From Cafeteria roenbergensis (lineage: Eukaryota > Sar > Bigyra > Bicosoecida > Cafeteriaceae), in assembly GCA_008330645.1 (NCBI GenBank), contig VLTN01000009.1:186001-250000 (forward strand): a stretch of DNA of 64,000 nucleotides, in the 5' to 3' direction. The notes beneath the pieces are model-generated. The model ran no database searches, was not told the DNA's origin, and was given only the letters and a program-made list of their open reading frames with translations. Shown in pieces: positions 9,893-20,500 of this stretch. The stretch's first letter is position 1, and each line of letters opens with the position of its first letter. A program made the translations under genes and the position numbers.

Positions 9893-11977
9893 GTGCGTTG
9901 GCCACTGGGGTCGCTGGCTGCTGCCAGCCCGCCCGTCGCTGCGCCTCTCTGCGGTCCCCCGCCCGGCTCGTGTCCGCTTGCCGCATTGCCAGTTCCGCGA
10001 AAACTGTATGGTGTGCCCCCATGGGGCGTCTGGGGTCGCGGGCGCGCCCGCATGCTGGCGCTCCCAATGGCGCCTCCGGAGTGTGGAATTCGCGTTTCGA
10101 CTGATTTTTCCTTTCGCAGACGCCGCGACCAGGGAGAGGGCAGCGGCGCCCAGGGGCTGCATCGCGTGAGCCTTCGGCGTGAGCTGAAGAAGGAAAAGTG
10201 CAAGAAGTATCCAGGCGAGGCCCGGGCCCTGGCCGCGTTCGTCCTGGCGCTGGTGCAAGTCATCGATCAATTCGTCGGAAATGGCGGCAGGCCGTTTCCG
10301 TGCTCTGCCGCAGCCTTCGACCTCATTGTGGACGGGCAGCTGGCGCGAACGTGGGCCGCCCGTGCCGACGAAGCCTTCCCAGCCCTCCGGGAGCGCGACT
10401 CGTCCTTTCACCGCCGTCGGTATACGCCGGACAATCGGAGCGGCTCCAGCTCGCGCCGCAAGGTGCGGCACAATTTCTGGCACGATTTTGACATGGTCGC
10501 CATTGTCCTTCGTCGCGAGGGCCACACAGGGTGGGTGGCCCCCGAGGGACGTGCCGTTGCCAAAGGACACGACCCGGAGACTCCCCAGGGGGCTCTCGTG
10601 TTCGAGCTCGGCTCGCTGCTCCGCTCCCTGCTCACGCGGGCAACTGCGAGAGCCTGGACAGCGCTGGCACCAGGCGACCGCTATTCTGGAGACAAGGCTT
10701 TCCCGGAGTTAAGCGGAGACGGAATCGACGGTCTGCTGCACATCATGCTCCAGTTTGATCCTTGCGAGCGTGAGAAGTTTGGACTCCTCGGCATTGTGCG
10801 GCATCCAGCCATGAGCAGAGCGCACGAGCTGCTTGGGTTCGAGTCGCGCGAGGGCCTGTGCAGCGCCGTGGAGGACGTGCTCGCCGGACGCGGAAGCCTG
10901 GCCGCCCGCACCGGCCGCGCCCTGCCCTGGCAGGAAGGCGCACGCTGTCTCGGTGGCGGCCACCGGCGCGTCGATGGCGGCGCGGCGCGGGAGCCGCAGC
11001 CGCCTGCCCCTGCCTTGCATGCCCTGTCGGCGCCGCGTGCCGACTTCGAGGCGATGGCGCAGGGGGTCTTGCAGCGGCAGCTGCGCCTGTGTTCCGCGGC
11101 GGGGCTGCCTTCGTCTCCCAGGGCGGCCAAGCGGGGCCGGGACGACGCCGACGAGCACCACCGCCACCACGACCACCACCTCCACGACGACCACCTTCAC
11201 GACGACGATGAAGGCGACCAAGACGACGATGACGATGGGGCGAGCTCCTGGTCGGCAACGTCCCAAACGCGTCGACAATATTCCGCCCACAATCCTTGCG
11301 GAGCGGCAACGTTGGCCGCCGAGGCGGAAGCTCGGTCGTGCTCGTTTGCTCCTGGCAGCGTGCTCACCAACTTTGGTTCTGGTCTTGGAGACTGCGCGGC
11401 AACAGGCCCGGCGTGGCGCAACGCTGCTGCGGGCCCTGGGTCACGGCTCGGGCAGCAACTCGGACCTTCATCCGCCGACACCAGCTGGCGTCTCGGAAGT
11501 GCCACCTCCGGTATGCTGCCTCGTGGGTATGCTCGCGCTCCTGCGGATGAGTCGGCTGCACTGCTTGAGGACATGGCCGCAAGTGGTGCCGAGTCTATCG
11601 ACAGCGTGCGGGAGACACCGACCCACGACCACCGCACGGCGAGCCGCGGGTACTGGGATGGGTCTACAGAGACTCCGCTCCTGGTGCCAGCAGGCGCGCC
11701 GCCGCGCCCACAGCTGGCAGAGCCTCGTGCAACACGGCAACTCCCGCTGCACGCTGCTTCGGCACCGCGGGTAGCGCCACATTGCGACTTGGGCCCCACC
11801 CCGGGCGTACCGTGCAGAACGGACTGCCCATCGGCAGCTCAGTGCAGTCGCTCGCCCAGCCGCACCCACACTGACAGCCGCGCCTCCGCTTGGGCTCGGG
11901 GACTTGCAGGACCGGCCGACCCCGCCTTCAATGTGCAACAGCAACTGCGCTCTTGGTCGAGCAGTGACGAGGATTGA
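9893..11977 (+). CDS. Orphan family protein, copy B (longer paralogue)
   Basis: Unknown function; paralogue of copy A at 455-1627, in the opposite orientation. Support begins at GEARALAAFVLA (about nt 10215), again right after a CAG. The frame upstream to 9893 has no counterpart in copy A and may be leader or intron, so the start is uncertain. Shared blocks are FDMVAIVLRREG, LVFELGSLLRSLLTRATARA, LSGDGIDGLLHIML, DPCEREKFGLLGI, MSRAHELLGFESREGL and a near-identical stretch to AAKRGRDD. The His/Asp tail here is irregular (DEHHRHHDHHLHDD...) and is followed by about 220 further residues, Ser/Ala/Arg-rich, ending RSWSSSDED. No catalytic motif, signal or membrane segment is visible. The difference in tails shows the two genes are not simple copies. 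Confidence 0.6.
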   Translation: MRWPLGSLAAASPPVAAPLCGPPPGSCPLAALPVPRKLYGVPPWGVWGRGRARMLALPMAPPECGIRVSTDFSFRRRRDQGEGSGAQGLHRVSLRRELKKEKCKKYPGEARALAAFVLALVQVIDQFVGNGGRPFPCSAAAFDLIVDGQLARTWAARADEAFPALRERDSSFHRRRYTPDNRSGSSSRRKVRHNFWHDFDMVAIVLRREGHTGWVAPEGRAVAKGHDPETPQGALVFELGSLLRSLLTRATARAWTALAPGDRYSGDKAFPELSGDGIDGLLHIMLQFDPCEREKFGLLGIVRHPAMSRAHELLGFESREGLCSAVEDVLAGRGSLAARTGRALPWQEGARCLGGGHRRVDGGAAREPQPPAPALHALSAPRADFEAMAQGVLQRQLRLCSAAGLPSSPRAAKRGRDDADEHHRHHDHHLHDDHLHDDDEGDQDDDDDGASSWSATSQTRRQYSAHNPCGAATLAAEAEARSCSFAPGSVLTNFGSGLGDCAATGPAWRNAAAGPGSRLGQQLGPSSADTSWRLGSATSGMLPRGYARAPADESAALLEDMAASGAESIDSVRETPTHDHRTASRGYWDGSTETPLLVPAGAPPRPQLAEPRATRQLPLHAASAPRVAPHCDLGPTPGVPCRTDCPSAAQCSRSPSRTHTDSRASAWARGLAGPADPAFNVQQQLRSWSSSDED
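10215..11150 (+). repeat. Inverted segmental duplication, arm B
   Basis: Counterpart of arm A. From about 10590 to 11150 it is nearly identical to copy A. In the stretches compared by eye, changes sit largely at amino-acid-changing positions: RASAVLAP against RAWTALAP, QRDPCE against QFDPCE, GIAQHRAM against GIVRHPAM. The earlier 375 bases differ much more. Confidence 0.8.
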
Positions 11978-12346
11978 GACGCGGTGCGTGGGTGGGCGCT
12001 CTGGCGACGAATGGTTTGGATAGCTGTCGGTACTCGCCCTTGTGCGGCCTGCGCAGCTGTCGCGAGTGAATGTTGACTCTGCTAGCACTCTATCCCCTCG
12101 AGTCCGCCAAGCAGCCCACCGCGGCTGCATGTGCGGTGCACGCACCTGAGCCCTTGTGAATCGAGCCATGGTCGGCCAGCGGCGGGCCAGAGAGCGCGCC
12201 ATCGGCCGGGCTTGCGCGAGCGCCCGGGAGCGGCGGTTGCAGCTCCGCCCACGCGCCGTGGTGCAGAGCTGCCGCGCTGCGGCCGAGAATTCTCAGCTGC
12301 GGCGCAGCCAAGAGCCCGCACTCGACCGCTGACGTGTCGCACCCCG
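11978..12346. other. Intergenic, orphan copy B to archease
   Basis: Holds the 3' end region of copy B and the promoter/leader of archease. An open frame runs into archease from 12131, but the leader sequence shows no domain. No RNA gene or repeat is seen. Confidence 0.4.
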
Positions 12347-13042
12347 ATGGCAGCGGCCCCTTTGCCGCAGCGCACGCGCAAGCGGCGCGACCGGCCTGGG
12401 GCAGCCGCAGGCGCTTCGGCGCCGTGGTCGCGGCCGGCTTGCAAGTACGAGTACCTGGACCACACTGCAGACGTACAGCTGCACGCCTGGGGCAGCACGC
12501 TCGAAGAGGCCCTCGGACAGGCAGTGGTTGCTATGACTGGGTACATGACGGACGTGAATACCGTTCACCCCGGGGCGGGGGGCGATGCGGTGCTCAAGGT
12601 GGAGGCTGGAGACTTGCTGGGCCTGGTGTACCGCCTCTTGGATGAGGCGCTTTTTCGATTCAACGGCGACGGCATGCTCATCTGCGATGCCGTGGTTGAA
12701 AGCCTAGCTATTGGGGGTGGCCTTCCGGCCAGGGCGGTGAGAGCGGATGAGTCGTCTCCGCCGGCCAGCGGCACGGCTGCCCGATTGACCTGCAGGGTCC
12801 GGGGCGAGGCATTTTCGCGGGATCGACACCCTTGTGGAACGGAAATCAAGGCCATCACGTACTCCCAGATGACTGTCCAGCCTCCGCTGCCTCCGGGCGC
12901 AGCGGAGCGAACCGAGGCAGGGCCGGCGACCGCAGGCCCAAGCCGACCAGCGACGGGCGGCCTGGACGACGACAGGCCCTACGCGGAGCACGCCAAGTGG
13001 AGGCCAGACGAGTGGCATTTGTTCGTGATCGTGGACATCTGA
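12347..13042 (+). CDS. Archease, tRNA-ligase complex activator
   Basis: Archease helps the RtcB-type RNA ligase complete its guanylylation cycle in tRNA splicing and in the unfolded-protein-response mRNA splice. The 231-residue product starts at MAAAPLPQ after an untranslated leader. A basic Arg/Ala-rich head (about 30 residues) precedes KYEYLDHTADVQLHAWG, the family's opening signature with the acidic/His metal-site residues. Next comes LEEALGQAVVAMTGYMTD, then a helix GLVYRLLDEALFRFNGDG. The family ends on a short strand with a metal-binding Asp, here LFVIVDI and stop. It is longer than the usual about 140-170 residues because of a disordered insert, PPLPPGAAERTEAG to DDDRPY, before the last strand. 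No intron is needed. It converges on the Lifeguard gene with 159 bases between stops. Confidence 0.9.
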   Translation: MAAAPLPQRTRKRRDRPGAAAGASAPWSRPACKYEYLDHTADVQLHAWGSTLEEALGQAVVAMTGYMTDVNTVHPGAGGDAVLKVEAGDLLGLVYRLLDEALFRFNGDGMLICDAVVESLAIGGGLPARAVRADESSPPASGTAARLTCRVRGEAFSRDRHPCGTEIKAITYSQMTVQPPLPPGAAERTEAGPATAGPSRPATGGLDDDRPYAEHAKWRPDEWHLFVIVDI

Positions 13043-13201
13043 GGGCTCGCCAAGGGCTGCGTGTCGGCGCGCACAAGCAACGGCAAGCTGCTGCTCGCGC
13101 CGGAGCAGGGTGCCACGGTATCACACATGAGGGGACCCCACCACCAGCACTTGCGATGACGGCGGCAAAGCCTGCCCGGGCCGCGCCCCCCCCTCCCGTG
13201 A

Positions 13202-14054
13202 TCAAGTGCCCTTTTTGGCGGGCTGCGATCCACCGCAGCACTCGCGCATGAGCCTGAGGACCCCCATGAGGAAGGGGAACACAACGAGCAAGTCCAGGTT
13301 GACCTTGATGCCAACCGCGAACGGGTCCACCTTGGCCAGCGCCGTGTGCGCGGGCTCGAAGGCCTTGGCGTCCTTGATGGCGGCCATGGTGAACTCGCAG
13401 TGCACCACCACCACAGCGCAGTAGATGATGGCTGCCAGGGCGCCCCATACGAACCCACCCAGCGGCACGCCAATAACCGCCGAGATGGTACCTGCGAAGA
13501 TGAGCCCGCAGAGCGAGGTCAGGCCGACGCCCAGCAGCACGGTGAAGTCAAAGCGGCGCTGCATCGCGAAGACCGCCGACGAGCCGAGCGCCAGCGCGGC
13601 CATGGAGAAGAAGAAGACGAGGGTCAGCGTGCCGAAGGTCCCAACCACCGCGCCCACCAGCAGCATCTCCACCAGCACGAATGCGCAGAAGGACACGGTG
13701 CTCCACGGCTGCGCCTGCACGGCCCCGAGGCTCCGGAACAAGAAGAGCGGCACCGCTACCCCCGCGAACGCGACGCTGCGGGCGCGAGGGTCACAACAAG
13801 AAAACGGGCGGGCGGGGCTGTCGCATCACCACGGGCGCCGCAGCCGAGCTGCATCCAGGGCTGCGCCGCTGGGGAGCTCACCTTGCGGCAATGACCACCC
13901 AAAGGTTGGACGAGATCCCAGCCCTAGCTCCCGGGATAAAGTAGGCGCACAGCGCCGCGACAAGGACCGCCAGGTTCTGCAGCGCCAGCACGCCTGCGGG
14001 TGGACGACGGAGCGAGGGTCGCAGCAGCCGCGCGAGCGAGAGCGTGTCAGACAT
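13202..14054 (-). CDS. Bax-inhibitor-1/Lifeguard (TMBIM) family membrane protein, two exons
   Basis: TMBIM proteins are seven-helix membrane proteins of the ER, Golgi or plasma membrane that leak Ca2+ and damp cell death. Exons are 14054-13882 and 13775-13202, with a 106-nt intron (GTGAGC...CGCAG) splitting a Ser codon; the joined protein is 248 residues. Helices follow through the length: LAVLVAALCAYFIPGA, LWVVIAASVAFAGVAVPLFLF, FCAFVLVEMLLVGAVVG, LVFFFSMAALALGSSAVFA, LLGVGLTSLCGLIFAGTISA, FVWGALAAIIYCAVVVVH and LDLLVVFPFLMGVLRLM. AVFAMQRRFDFTVLLGV matches the Lifeguard SVTVFSFQTKFDFT segment, and the region after helix 6 corresponds to the DTQ-bearing segment, here less conserved (VHCEFTMAAIK). 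Assignment to the family is good; the subfamily is inferred. Confidence 0.8.
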
Positions 14055-14528
14055 GCTGCGCTTCGCGGCTCGCCTCCCACGCCTCGGGCCCGCCACGCCA
14101 GGATGGCAACACTCGGTGTGCCACGCGGTGCCATGGGCCCAGTTGTCTCCTCACCGTAGACCCGGAAGACGAACACAAGGCGGCTCGTCTGCTCCGTGCT
14201 CGCTGCCTCCGGCTTGGGCGCGCGGTCCGTGTTCATCAGCGACGCGGCCTCCAGGCTGCGCTGCGCTGCGCCAGTAGAGGCGAAGGCCTGCATAGTCGCG
14301 ATCCCGCAGTGGTGCGGGGCGTCGAGCAGGTGCGGCTCACGGGCCCAGCCCGGCAGAGCCGTCGGGGCGGGATGGATCAGAGTCGGAATGACCGATTGCT
14401 GCCGAGGCTCTGGGCGCCTGCGATTGCGGCCAGCGCGAGGTGGCGCGCCGTGGCGGGTGCGCACGTGTGGACCATCTGGGGCGCTCGTTGCAAGTCGCTG
14501 TGTTGGGGCGTGGACGATGCGAGGTCAC
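14055..14528. other. Intergenic, Lifeguard 5' side
   Basis: Contains the promoter/leader of the minus-strand Lifeguard gene and the 3' flank of the next minus-strand gene, which stops at 14529. Minus-strand frames cross it, but no domain is recognised and no RNA gene is seen. Confidence 0.4.
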
Positions 14529-17500
14529 TCAAGGCTGGCTGCCAAACTGCTGCTGTCGCCGCCGCCAGGCGTCGGCGATGCTGGCCAGCGGACTGGACAC
14601 GGCGCCGGCGGGCGATGGTGAGCTGAAGCTCCGCATCCCCGGCACGGGCGAGTCAGTGGCAGAGCAGCTGTCGTCGTCAAGAAACGGGAACCCGGGCGGG
14701 CGGTGATGGGGCGTGCCGCCTGCCATGACCAAGCGCGGAGAGAGATACGGTGCTATCGTCGGCTGTCGCGCGGCCGGGTTCGCAGGATCTCGGCCGCCCC
14801 TGCTCGGCTGGGCAGAGTGCGCGTCGTCGGGCTCCGTGTCCGACACCGACGCGGGCGAAAGACTCATGGGCGCCGGGGAGTGCGACTGCGAGCGCGGCGC
14901 TCGCTGAGCACCTCCCTCAGGTTGCGCGAGTGGCCCGGCTGCGTCGCCGCCACCTTCATCGCCGCCACAGGGGGTATCCGAGGCGGAGCTGGTGTGGGCG
15001 CTGCCGGCTGCAGGCGCTGCAGCCAGGCTCGCCTCGCCAAATGCCTCAGCCCACAGCCCCGCGCTGGCCGCCCCGCCCCCCCACTGGCCCCCCGCATGCC
15101 GTGATGACCGTCCTTGAGAGGCCGGGGGGGGGAACCGAGTTCCGGTGTCCGCGTCGTCCCCGTCTCCGTCCCCGTCCTCGTCCTCGTCCTCGTCCGCGCC
15201 CTCGTCTCCCTTGGCCTCTCGCTCGCCGGCCGCATGCTGGTGCCGCTGGCTCTCTTGGGCAGAAGCGGCCAGCTCCGCCTCCGTTGGCCCCATGGCATCC
15301 GAGAACGCGTCCAAGCTCGGCCAAGTCATCTCTTCAAACGGCTCGGGGCCGAGGTCGTCGCGCCGGCGCCTCCGTCCGCTGGCTTCTGCGCCATAGGATT
15401 CACCCCCGTCCTCGCCCTCCTCCTCGTCGCTTTCCTCGTCGCTGCTGTCGCTGTCGTGGGCCATGACCACGCGCACAGTGACCCCGCCGAACCGGACCGC
15501 GCGCGGCCGGACGCTGCTGCCCTCGTCGGACACAGAGAGGTCGCTGAATGGGGAGGACGGCGCGCCCCTTGCGAGGAGGCTCGCTCCGCTCGCTTGAGCA
15601 TAGTCCTCGTCCTCGTCCTCAAAGCCTGCGGGGATGGGCCGCCCCTCGCTCCAGGATCCGTTCCTCTGTGCCGGCACGGGCCGGCTAGGGGTGCGCTCCG
15701 CAAGCACCTCAGCGAAGGACAACCCAAGCGGCTCCAGGTAGCCTCTGACATCGGCTTCCATCCGCGCCAGCATCTCCAAGTCAGCGATGGGGTCCATCCC
15801 CCCCCCACTTGGCCCGGAGTCGTCCCCGCCGCCTGTGCTGCCGTCCACGGACGAGTCCTCAACCAGCGTGTGGCCCCTCGGGCTCTCCCCCTCGTCGCTT
15901 CCTCCCGAGCCACTGCCGGACGCTGCGCTGTCGACGGTCGAGGGGGACCTGGACTCCGGCGGCGTGGGCACGGGGTCCTCCGTGGCAGCACCGGCCTCGC
16001 GCCGCTCCTTCCGGACCTCCGGGCCGCCGCCTGCAGCGCGTTCCGTGTCGACATGAACATCGCCCTCAGGCGCAGCGGCTCTCCCGGGAGAGGGGTCGCT
16101 GGCGACTGCTTCAGGCACAGCTGCGCCGTTCGTCGGCGCCGGCGGTGGCGGTTTGCGGGCTTGCTGTTCGGGAACAGCGTGGGTGTCTGCACCTGCCGCT
16201 GCCAGCGAGGGAGCGCCGTGACTGCCGTCGACTGCGTCGGGCGGTCCGGGCTCTGCCAGGCCGGGAAGCGGCGCTTCCGCCCTTTTCTCGCCGTCGCCGG
16301 GCTGCGAACCGGGCTGGCTCGCGGGCTGCTGGCCTGCTTCTGCAGCGTCGCTCTCCAGCGTGCCGCCCAGACCAGCGAGAGCCGGAACGGGCGACGAGGG
16401 CGTGTCCGGCTCCGGTGGCGCTGCAACGGCGGCGGGCGTTCGAAGGCTGTCCTCGCCGGAAGCACCTCGAGGAGTGCCGGCGTTGATGACTTCGCGAGCC
16501 CTCAGCCTTCGCGCGCGCGCGGCCTCCAGGGCCGCCCTGGCGCCAGTAAGCTTCTTCTCGGCTGTGTCAGGACTAGCAAAAGCATCTGGCTCTGCAGCCG
16601 GCGCGGGGCTGGGCGACTTGACGGGCTGGTGAGGCGGCTGCGCAGGGGGCGACGCGGCAGTGGCACCTGCCGCCTCCACACTCAGCGGCTCGGCTTGGGC
16701 TGGCGATGCCGGCGCGTCCTTGCTTTCGTCCTGGTCCGCGTCCTCTGCGGCCTCGGCCATGCCCTCTTCGAGCTGGGCGTGCTCCTCAAAAGCGGCGTCG
16801 GCGTTGAGGCCGCAAGCAGCTGCCAGAGCCTCGGTCGCAACCGCGATGGCCTGCCGGGGGTCCTCCGTGCCGACCAGTCCGCTGCTTGCTACAGACAGCA
16901 AGTCCCCGGCGCTCATCTCCCATGGCCGTTTGATCTCAACGGCCTCTCGCGACCGCCGTGGCGTGGACGCTGGCGATGGCTGACTTGCCGGCGGCTTGGA
17001 TGCGAGGTCAGTTTGAACTCGCAGAGGTGCCTTGGTAGAGGAAGAGCGCACTGCCGAGGCGGGAGCACCATTGGCAGCCGGCTTGACGGGTCGGGCGGGC
17101 GGCTCTGGCCGCGGAGGCGCGCTGGCACCGCGCCCCCTTGCCATGGGCGCGGGCCCCCTTGTTCGCCTCGCCCTTCCGCGCACGGAAAAGGCACCTCGGC
17201 CTCGCCCTCCCATCGCCTGAAGCCATGCCGGCTTGGCCTCCTTGCCGCTGTCAGTGCGACGAGCGCCATCAGCGCTGGCGGTGTGCGCCTTGCTAGAGCG
17301 CTCCCCGCTGCGTCTCTCACCCTGTTGTTTGACGGCAGCAAAGCCCCGAAGTTTTGACTCGAGCTCGCAAGAAAAGCCTGCCAGACGCAGGCAGTCGGCA
17401 AAGAACTGCCCCCTGGCTCGCATGGCCTGCTCCTCCGGCCCGGCACGGCGAGGTGCCTGACTGCTCCGTCCCTCGCCCGAGCCGGGCCGCAGTCCCAGGC

Positions 17501-20500
17501 GGAGCCGCATGCGGTGCTCGGAGCTGGGGGGCCTCTCGGGGGAGCTACGAGGTGTTGTCGAGGCGCTGGAGCTCGGCGTGGTCGCCCAGAGACTGCGCAC
17601 GCCGTGCCGCAAGCTGCTCATCTCCTCCATGAGCCGCAGCCTGTCGCGGGCTGCGCTCAGCTCAGCCGCCGCCTGCTCGCGCTCCACTTGCTGGGCCGAG
17701 GACGCCAGGCCGCGGATGCGGCGCATGGCATTGCCACTCGACGCCACAAGTCCAGCCCGAGCTGCGGCGATGGCAGCCTCTTCGCGCCGGACTGCCGCTT
17801 CAGCCTCTGCCTCAGCAGCCGCGACGGCGCGCTGGAATTCCTCCTTCGCTGCCTCCATCCCCCGCTGCTTCGCGGCTGCAGCGAGCACGGCCCTGGCCGA
17901 GGCCTCTTGCGCGGGTGTGAGCGGCTCCGGTACCACGGGCCCGTCTGCCGCCTCAAAGGCTTCTCGCTGCCTCGTTGCCACCGCTTCTCGCAAGCGCACC
18001 AGCTCAGCGCTCAGCCTCACACGCTCCGCCTCTGCCGCCTGGGCCGCGGCCCGCTTGGCCTCCAGCTGGTCCTCCAGCAAGTCCACGTCCACAGACTCGG
18101 CGGAGCAGCCGCGGGCGATGGCGACCGCCTGCTGCGCCGCCCCGACTGTGCCAGCAGCTTCCGCCAAGCTGATCGCCGCTTCGGCCTTGACCACAGCGTC
18201 CCTGGGCACGCCCGGGGGGAGTGGCAGCCCGCGGCCCAGCAGCCCTTGCAAGCTGCCGCATGCCTCGAGCGCTGCGAGGCGCTTCTCCGCCCGGCCCCGC
18301 GAGGCCAGCGCTGCATCCACCAGCCGCGCCAGAGTGCGTGAGGGAAGGCTCGTTTGCCGGGACCTGTTGATGACGGACCCGTCCTCCTCTGCCTCCTTCT
18401 CCGCGTCCACCACCTCGAGAACTGCTCGTCGCCACGAGCTGCAGCGAGCTCCCTGCGCCGCCAGCCATCCTTGCAGCCACCTGTCCCCCAGGCCCTCCGT
18501 CAGCGCGCTGTAGTTCAGCGTGGCGCGCCACTCCTGGGTGCGGAAGCCCGTGGCTGCTGCCATCTCTCGGGCGGCGTCGCTCGCCCGCTCCCTTACGCGA
18601 GCAGCCAGGCGGCTCACGCGAGGGTCCCGCTCTGCCGCGGCAACGGCAGCGAGGAGGCCGGCAGGGAGAGGCCCAAGCGCCGCCTGAGCGTCGCGACAAG
18701 CGCCGGCTTGCAGTGAGTCGTCACCCTGCCGCACGTCGCGCCCCGGCTCACCCCCATCGCCGCCTGCATCGTTGCCACCGGCGGCAGCAGTCGAAGCCGC
18801 CTCGTCACTGGCAGCTGGCGCGGCTGCTCGCCAGCCTGCCGCGGTGCTCGACTCGGCAACACCACTCAACGCCCCCGAGCCGGCGCTTGAGCCCGTCGCA
18901 GTGTCCTGAGCCCCGTCCTCGCCGCGGGTGTTGGCACCTTGGTGCGGCGCGGTCCCGGCCTCGTCCACAGCCGGGGCCGCTGGCTTCCTCCTCACAGACT
19001 TGCGCCTTGAGGACGCCGCTCCGCCGCGGCGTGCCGGTGATGCGGGCGACGAGGCGCGCCTCCGCTCCGGCGCCTGTAGCCTCGCAGCCGGCGGGCCTGC
19101 TGCCTCCCCATCAGCACTAGCTAGCTGTGCAGCCCGTGGAGCCGCCGCGGCCTGCTCAGCCGGCGAGACAGCTGGGCTCGCTTGGTCGCCTGAAGTGGCG
19201 CCGCCACCGGCATCCGTGTCGCCTGCCCCGCCACCCGTCGCCGCCCCCTCGGCGCCCTGGTCTGGCCGCCGGTCGGCAGCAAGCCAGGTTTCGCGCGCCC
19301 AACGGCGGAGTCCTCCCGTTGACATTGGCTCGGACGCGCCTGGAACAAACCTGTCCTGCTCGGAGGCTGCTGCTCGACTCCGCGCCGCTCCCCTGAGGGT
19401 GTCGATTCGCCGCTCTGCCGAAGACGAAATGTCCCGGAGGCCGGCCGTGACCTCCTTCAGCGCTGTCTTGGCCGCAAACACGGCAAGATCCGCGTCGAAA
19501 AGGCTGGGATGCGGGGACTGCGGCAGCGTGGAGCGCGGGGCAGCCGCCGGGGCAGCCGGAGGTGGCCCGTGAGCGGGCCGCCAAGCGCCCGCTGGAACGG
19601 GCGACAGCGGGCTTGCCAGCCCCCCCATGTCGTCTGAGCCAGGCCTGGCTGCTGCCCCGTCCCCCCCGTCTGAGCGAGACAGTGCGCTGTGGCGTGGCTG
19701 ACCGGTGGGCCGCGCGGACGAGGGTGGGGCAGCTCTGCCGCCAATGCCGGCCGCCTCTGCCGGAGCCGGGTGTCGACCCTGCGCCCCAGCAAGCGGGGCC
19801 TGCGCCCGCGGCGACGTCGGCCCGCTGCCTCCTGCGGCCCAGAACCGCGCGGTCGACTGCTCCGCGCCGCTGGCCGCTGCAGGAGCGGCGGCCCTGGGGC
19901 GCTGGGCGGCCGGCTTCGCAGCTGCAGCGGCGCCCGACGGCAGGTCGCCAAGCGGCGGCGACTGCGGCCACACCGCTTGGGGGCTGTCCTCCGCGCCGCC
20001 TGCGGTGGCAGGGCCAGTGAGGCTCCCCCACGCAGACTGGCGCGTTGCTTGCGTTCGGGGCGTCAGCGGCGGGCTGCCTTCGCCGCGCTGGTGCTGGACG
20101 CCGCTCTGCCGGGGCTTGCTGCCGGGCTGGTGGTCAGCCAGCTGGGGTGCATCGCTGCCTTGGATCGCCCCTCCCTGAGGCATGGGGTGCCTTGCCAGAG
20201 AGGAACTGACCCGGCTACTCCTTGTCGCGGCCGAGGCGCCGCGGCGGCCGCTGCTGTCCCTGGCTGTTGCCCTGTGAAGCCTCCTGCCCGCGGCCACAGC
20301 CTGCGGCGGGGTGGCCGAGCTCGGGGGGGTGCCAGGCGGCGGCGGCGGCGGCGGTGGCGGAGGCGCTGCGGCCGACTGATGCTGCTGCTGCCGGTGCTGC
20401 GGCCCGCTTCCCTCCGGTCCTGCCGCCAGCCGAGGGGCATAGGCTGCGTGCATACTATCGGCCTGGCGCGAATACCCGCCGCCAAGAGGCCGCCCACGGT

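Noticed and set aside
15114-17357. Plus-strand open frame of 747 codons opposite the giant disordered protein
   Set aside because: No domain; Arg/Ser/Cys-rich composition typical of antisense reading of a GC-rich gene. The minus frame is continuous over a far longer stretch.
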